64,000 bases of DNA. Origin: an uncultured Arenicella sp. (GTDB lineage Bacteria; Pseudomonadota; Gammaproteobacteria; Arenicellales; Arenicellaceae). Below are positions 61,912 to 64,000 of the stretch, piece by piece; position 1 is the first letter of the stretch; each line of letters begins with the position of its first letter. Under the pieces are notes generated by a model. The model worked only from the letters and a program-made list of their open reading frames with translations, was not told the DNA's origin and ran no database searches. The stretch lies in the NCBI GenBank assembly GCA_947499305.1, contig CANMNN010000006.1, positions 119,059 to 183,058 of the forward strand, read 5' to 3'. The position numbers and the translations under genes are program-made.

Positions 61912-62045
61912 CTTTTACCAATTTGATATTGTCCCAGCATATATTCATTTGCCAACATTATGACTCTGTTAATTGCGCTAAAGCACATGTAAGGCCACCG
62001 AAATAATACCCAAGCTAACCACCTACAAATCAGTTACTAAACACT

Positions 62046-62840
62046 ATGAAAACTAATTTTATTACTTCAGCAATTATTGCTTCAAGTCTTATCGGCTTTG
62101 CGCCAGTCACACACGCTTACAATGACGTAACTCTAATAAACGCACTAACAAACCAGCCTGTTGGAGGACCAATCACCTATGTTCGCGAATACAACCTTAC
62201 TGAAATTGGTAACCAAATAAACTTTCGTTACAACCACGCTCCTGAGCAACAAACTAAGAGTGTTCATTTTATTGTCAAAGATCAGAACGGTATTGTGGTA
62301 TCTGACAGAATAGAGAATCAAGCCCCCTTTGCTGCATTTGGTGATAGTAATGGTGACTACTTTTCTTTTTCTGCTTCTGGGACCGGGCTTATTATTGAAG
62401 CTCGTGGTTACAGCGAAAAATTTGCACAAGGAAATGACGTGGGCGGTTCAGTTTTCGTTGCGAATTTCACAACATCGGAAATCAACGCAGGCCTTTCAAT
62501 TGTTAACGCAGACTCAAACGCAACGGTTGCATCGATTAGTAACGGGCAAACATTTTCATTGTCTGAGATCGGTTCAAACTTAAACTTAGTGGCCGAGTTT
62601 GGTGTCATGCAAGACCAAGTTGGCAGTGTAATATTCGACCAAATTGTTAATGGTGACTCAGAACCATTAACAGTTGAAAATGCTGCTCCGTATGCGATCT
62701 ACGGAGATATTAACGGCAACTTTCGAGGGCAAACATTCGCAAAAGGAACGTTTACTGTTCGAGTACGCGCTTTTACTGGGGACAATGGTACTGGTGAACA
62801 ACTATCTCGAATGACGTATGTCTTTAATTTAACGGACTAA
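62046..62840 (+). CDS. Secreted protein with two beta-sandwich-like repeats
   Basis: A 264-residue exported protein with a clear signal peptide (cleavage after VTHA, residue 24). The mature chain is two copies of one domain of about 115 residues: copy 1 about 27-143 (VTLINALTNQPV ... ENQAPFAAFGDSNGDYFSF), copy 2 about 148-264 (LSIVNADSNATV ... VENAAPYAIYGDINGNFRG). Each ends in strands typical of adhesin-like or carbohydrate-binding Ig-like modules (GTGLIIEARGYSE; GTFTVRVRAFTGD). Such repeats usually occur inside large surface proteins; here they stand alone. A hairpin follows the stop. The function is unknown. Confidence 0.78.
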   Translation: MKTNFITSAIIASSLIGFAPVTHAYNDVTLINALTNQPVGGPITYVREYNLTEIGNQINFRYNHAPEQQTKSVHFIVKDQNGIVVSDRIENQAPFAAFGDSNGDYFSFSASGTGLIIEARGYSEKFAQGNDVGGSVFVANFTTSEINAGLSIVNADSNATVASISNGQTFSLSEIGSNLNLVAEFGVMQDQVGSVIFDQIVNGDSEPLTVENAAPYAIYGDINGNFRGQTFAKGTFTVRVRAFTGDNGTGEQLSRMTYVFNLTD

Positions 62841-62856
62841 TTCAAACGACATATAC

Positions 62857-62888
62857 AGCCTAGCTTAAGCATGCACCTAAGCTAGGCT
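62857..62888 (+). terminator. Hairpin after the two-repeat secreted protein
   Basis: AGCCTAGCTTA and TAAGCTAGGCT form an 11-bp perfect stem with a 10-base loop, 16 bases after the stop codon. Only a weak T stretch follows, so it is a probable but not ideal terminator. Confidence 0.6.
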
Positions 62889-62922
62889 TGATCAAATAGT
62901 TCGTATTTAGAGCGTAATCAAC

Positions 62923-63201
62923 ATGATGAATATGAACAAAAATAAGCAGTATCGAACGACAACACCGTTTAAAAAACTACGCTGCTTGTAGCTCTCATTC
63001 CAGATTGCCACTTTTGCAACGGTGTCATTCGCTCAGCAGAGAAAAGAAGACAGTGCGGCAGTCACCATGTTATTCCTCGATCAACGGGAATATCCAATTC
63101 TAGAATCCGTAGGCCATCGAATCCGATTAGGCAAACACGAGACCCTCAATAATTATATTATTATTAAAGAGGAAACCTTTGCACGAACCCGATCGACATA
63201 A
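62923..63201 (+). pseudogene. Small exported-protein ORF interrupted by an amber codon
   Basis: An in-frame stretch begins with ATGs at 62923, 62926 and 62932. It reads MNKNKQYRTTTPFKKLRCL, meets TAG at 62989-62991, and continues in the same frame as LSFQIATFATVSFAQQRKED to a TAA at 63199-63201. The part around the stop looks like one signal peptide: a basic n-region, a hydrophobic core and the cleavage site SFA|Q. The following 50 residues (VTMLFLDQREYPILESVGH) match nothing I know. It is likely a recently broken gene, or the 5' remnant of a larger one. Confidence 0.38.
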
Positions 63202-63249
63202 GGAATCATGAGATAATAGCTCGACTTAAACGAAGAGAGTTAATAGATC

Positions 63250-63897
63250 GTGGCTTGGAAATCATTACATCAACAAAGCTTAGCCGATGCGTTGCAAGCC
63301 TCTCATCCTGCGATTGAGGGATTCGATGATATTCACGCTCTACTTGACTGGTCACGATTTGAATTCTTGTTTAAAGATATTTATTCATCACGCAAAGGTG
63401 AATTGGCGTGGCCACCATTGATTATGTTTAAAGCATTATTATTACAAGCGTGGCACAACCTAAGCGGTCCTGCTCTGGAAAAAGCCCTGGCTCGGGATTT
63501 ATTGTTCCGGCGCTTTCCTAATAGGCTTGAAAAGGAGGGATTATTGAGTATCGCTATGGACGAAGTTAACAGCCAACTAGCCGCTCAGAGCCTAATCATA
63601 AAACAGGGTGAAGTGAGCATCATTGATGCGAGCGTGATCGAGGCTAAGAACGCCCGGCCTCGTAAGAATGCGGATGGCGAGAACACTCAAGACCCAGAGG
63701 CCGGTTACAGCGTTAAGCAAGGCAGTGATGGTAAGCGCCAAACCACGTACGGCTTTAAAGCTCACGCTAAGGTCGACGAAGATGGTTTTATAAAGAGGAT
63801 TCATCTGACGGCAAGCAACGTGCATGACTCCACTCAGTTTGAGAAACTGCTCACAGGCTCTGAAGCAGCGGCTTACGCCGATAGCGCTTATATGTAG
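63250..63897 (+). mobile_element. IS5-family transposase remnant
   Basis: A 215-residue fragment of an IS5-type DDE transposase. It has the N-terminal DUF772-like part (RFEFLFKDIYSSRKGELAWPPLIMFKALLLQ, a strand and helix) and the first catalytic region VSIIDASVIEAKNARP, followed by KRQTTYGFKAHAKVDEDG and LTASNVHDST. Between RDLLFRRF and NRLEKEGLL about 20 residues normally present (including the PDHST segment) are missing, replaced by one Pro. The frame ends at TAG (63895) after YADSAYM, where the family continues with the second Asp/Glu region. It is therefore doubly damaged. Terminal inverted repeats were not found. Confidence 0.85.
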
Positions 63898-63914
63898 GTT
63901 TTGAAAATTCTGGC

Positions 63915-64000
63915 ATGAGATATTTAGTCATCCCTGAAGAATCACCCCAGAGGGTGAGGGAATCATTGCTTAAGAATCCTATTATTAATTCAACAGCACA
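63915..64000 (+). CDS. Possible start of a gene running off the window
   Basis: After the transposase stop, a different frame is open from ATG 63915 to the last base (MRYLVIPEESPQRVRESLL...). Only 28 codons are visible and no family is recognised. It could be a real gene truncated by the IS fragment or a chance ORF. Confidence 0.18.
   Translation, partial: MRYLVIPEESPQRVRESLLKNPIINSTA

Larger units (their letters stand above)
61476..62045. other. 570-base gene-poor stretch
   Basis: No convincing gene on either strand. It contains an 18-bp perfect tandem repeat (61827-61862), a terminator-like hairpin (61880-61911) and AT-rich sequence before the secreted-protein gene. It could hold the promoter of that gene, a small RNA, or the scar of the deletion that removed the front of the transporter. 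Confidence 0.6.

Overview
The window looks like chromosomal DNA of a free-living, probably marine, aerobic Gammaproteobacterium of moderate GC content (genus not assigned). This rests on family-level recognition of the proteins: AcnB, GpsA, YoaA, TsaB, an Lrp-type regulator, RND/TolC-type lipoprotein export, a phasin and a cyanide-insensitive-type bd oxidase. There are no rRNA, tRNA or CRISPR features that I can see. Gene density is high, with many 1-4 bp overlaps of operon type.

Layout. 1-1012: the end of gpsA and an ACT-domain protein. 1086-14020 (minus): a five-gene export operon, outer-membrane lipoprotein - periplasmic adaptor - three consecutive RND permeases. 14296-17752 (plus): argB followed by modABC (molybdate import). 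17799-20486: two DMT exporters, a cupin and a hot-dog thioesterase. 20506-22425: a TetR regulator divergent from a phytanoyl-CoA-dioxygenase-like enzyme. 22464-26236: a minus-strand Lrp regulator plus serine hydrolase, divergent from leuA across an AT-rich region full of dyads. 26295-29042: another DMT exporter, an acyl-CoA dehydrogenase and a DUF442-type protein. 29313-32546: a TetR regulator divergent from a molybdopterin oxidoreductase and an unknown 77-residue partner, with a dyad abutting the -10 box.

32843-39143: a secreted DUF1579-like protein, a HAD lipoprotein, and a minus-strand operon (membrane protein, soluble PQQ-type sugar dehydrogenase, biotinyl-carboxyltransferase fusion, unknown protein) below a lipoprotein methyltransferase-like gene. 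39412: a phasin. 40128-44694: a galactoside module, GH42 beta-galactosidase divergent from KDGal kinase, KDPGal aldolase and a lactonase. 44837-48948: rfbC, rfbD, yoaA, tsaB. 48950-51318: two small exported proteins and a CorC/CNNM-type protein. 51516-59400: acnB, a membrane protein with an inserted spermidine-synthase-like domain, and the bd oxidase genes.

59400-64000 is different. It holds a degenerate second copy of an alpha/beta hydrolase, half of an NTP/NDP transporter, a 570-base gene-poor stretch with an 18-bp tandem repeat, a two-repeat secreted protein, an ORF whose signal peptide is broken by an amber codon, and an IS5-type transposase with an internal deletion and a cut 3' end. It reads as a decaying or insertion-prone edge.

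The candidates I find most worth attention are the triple-permease RND operon with a repeat-bearing adaptor tail, the TetR-controlled molybdoenzyme with its small unknown partner, and the biotinyl-carboxyltransferase/PQQ dehydrogenase operon. None is proven to be a new system.
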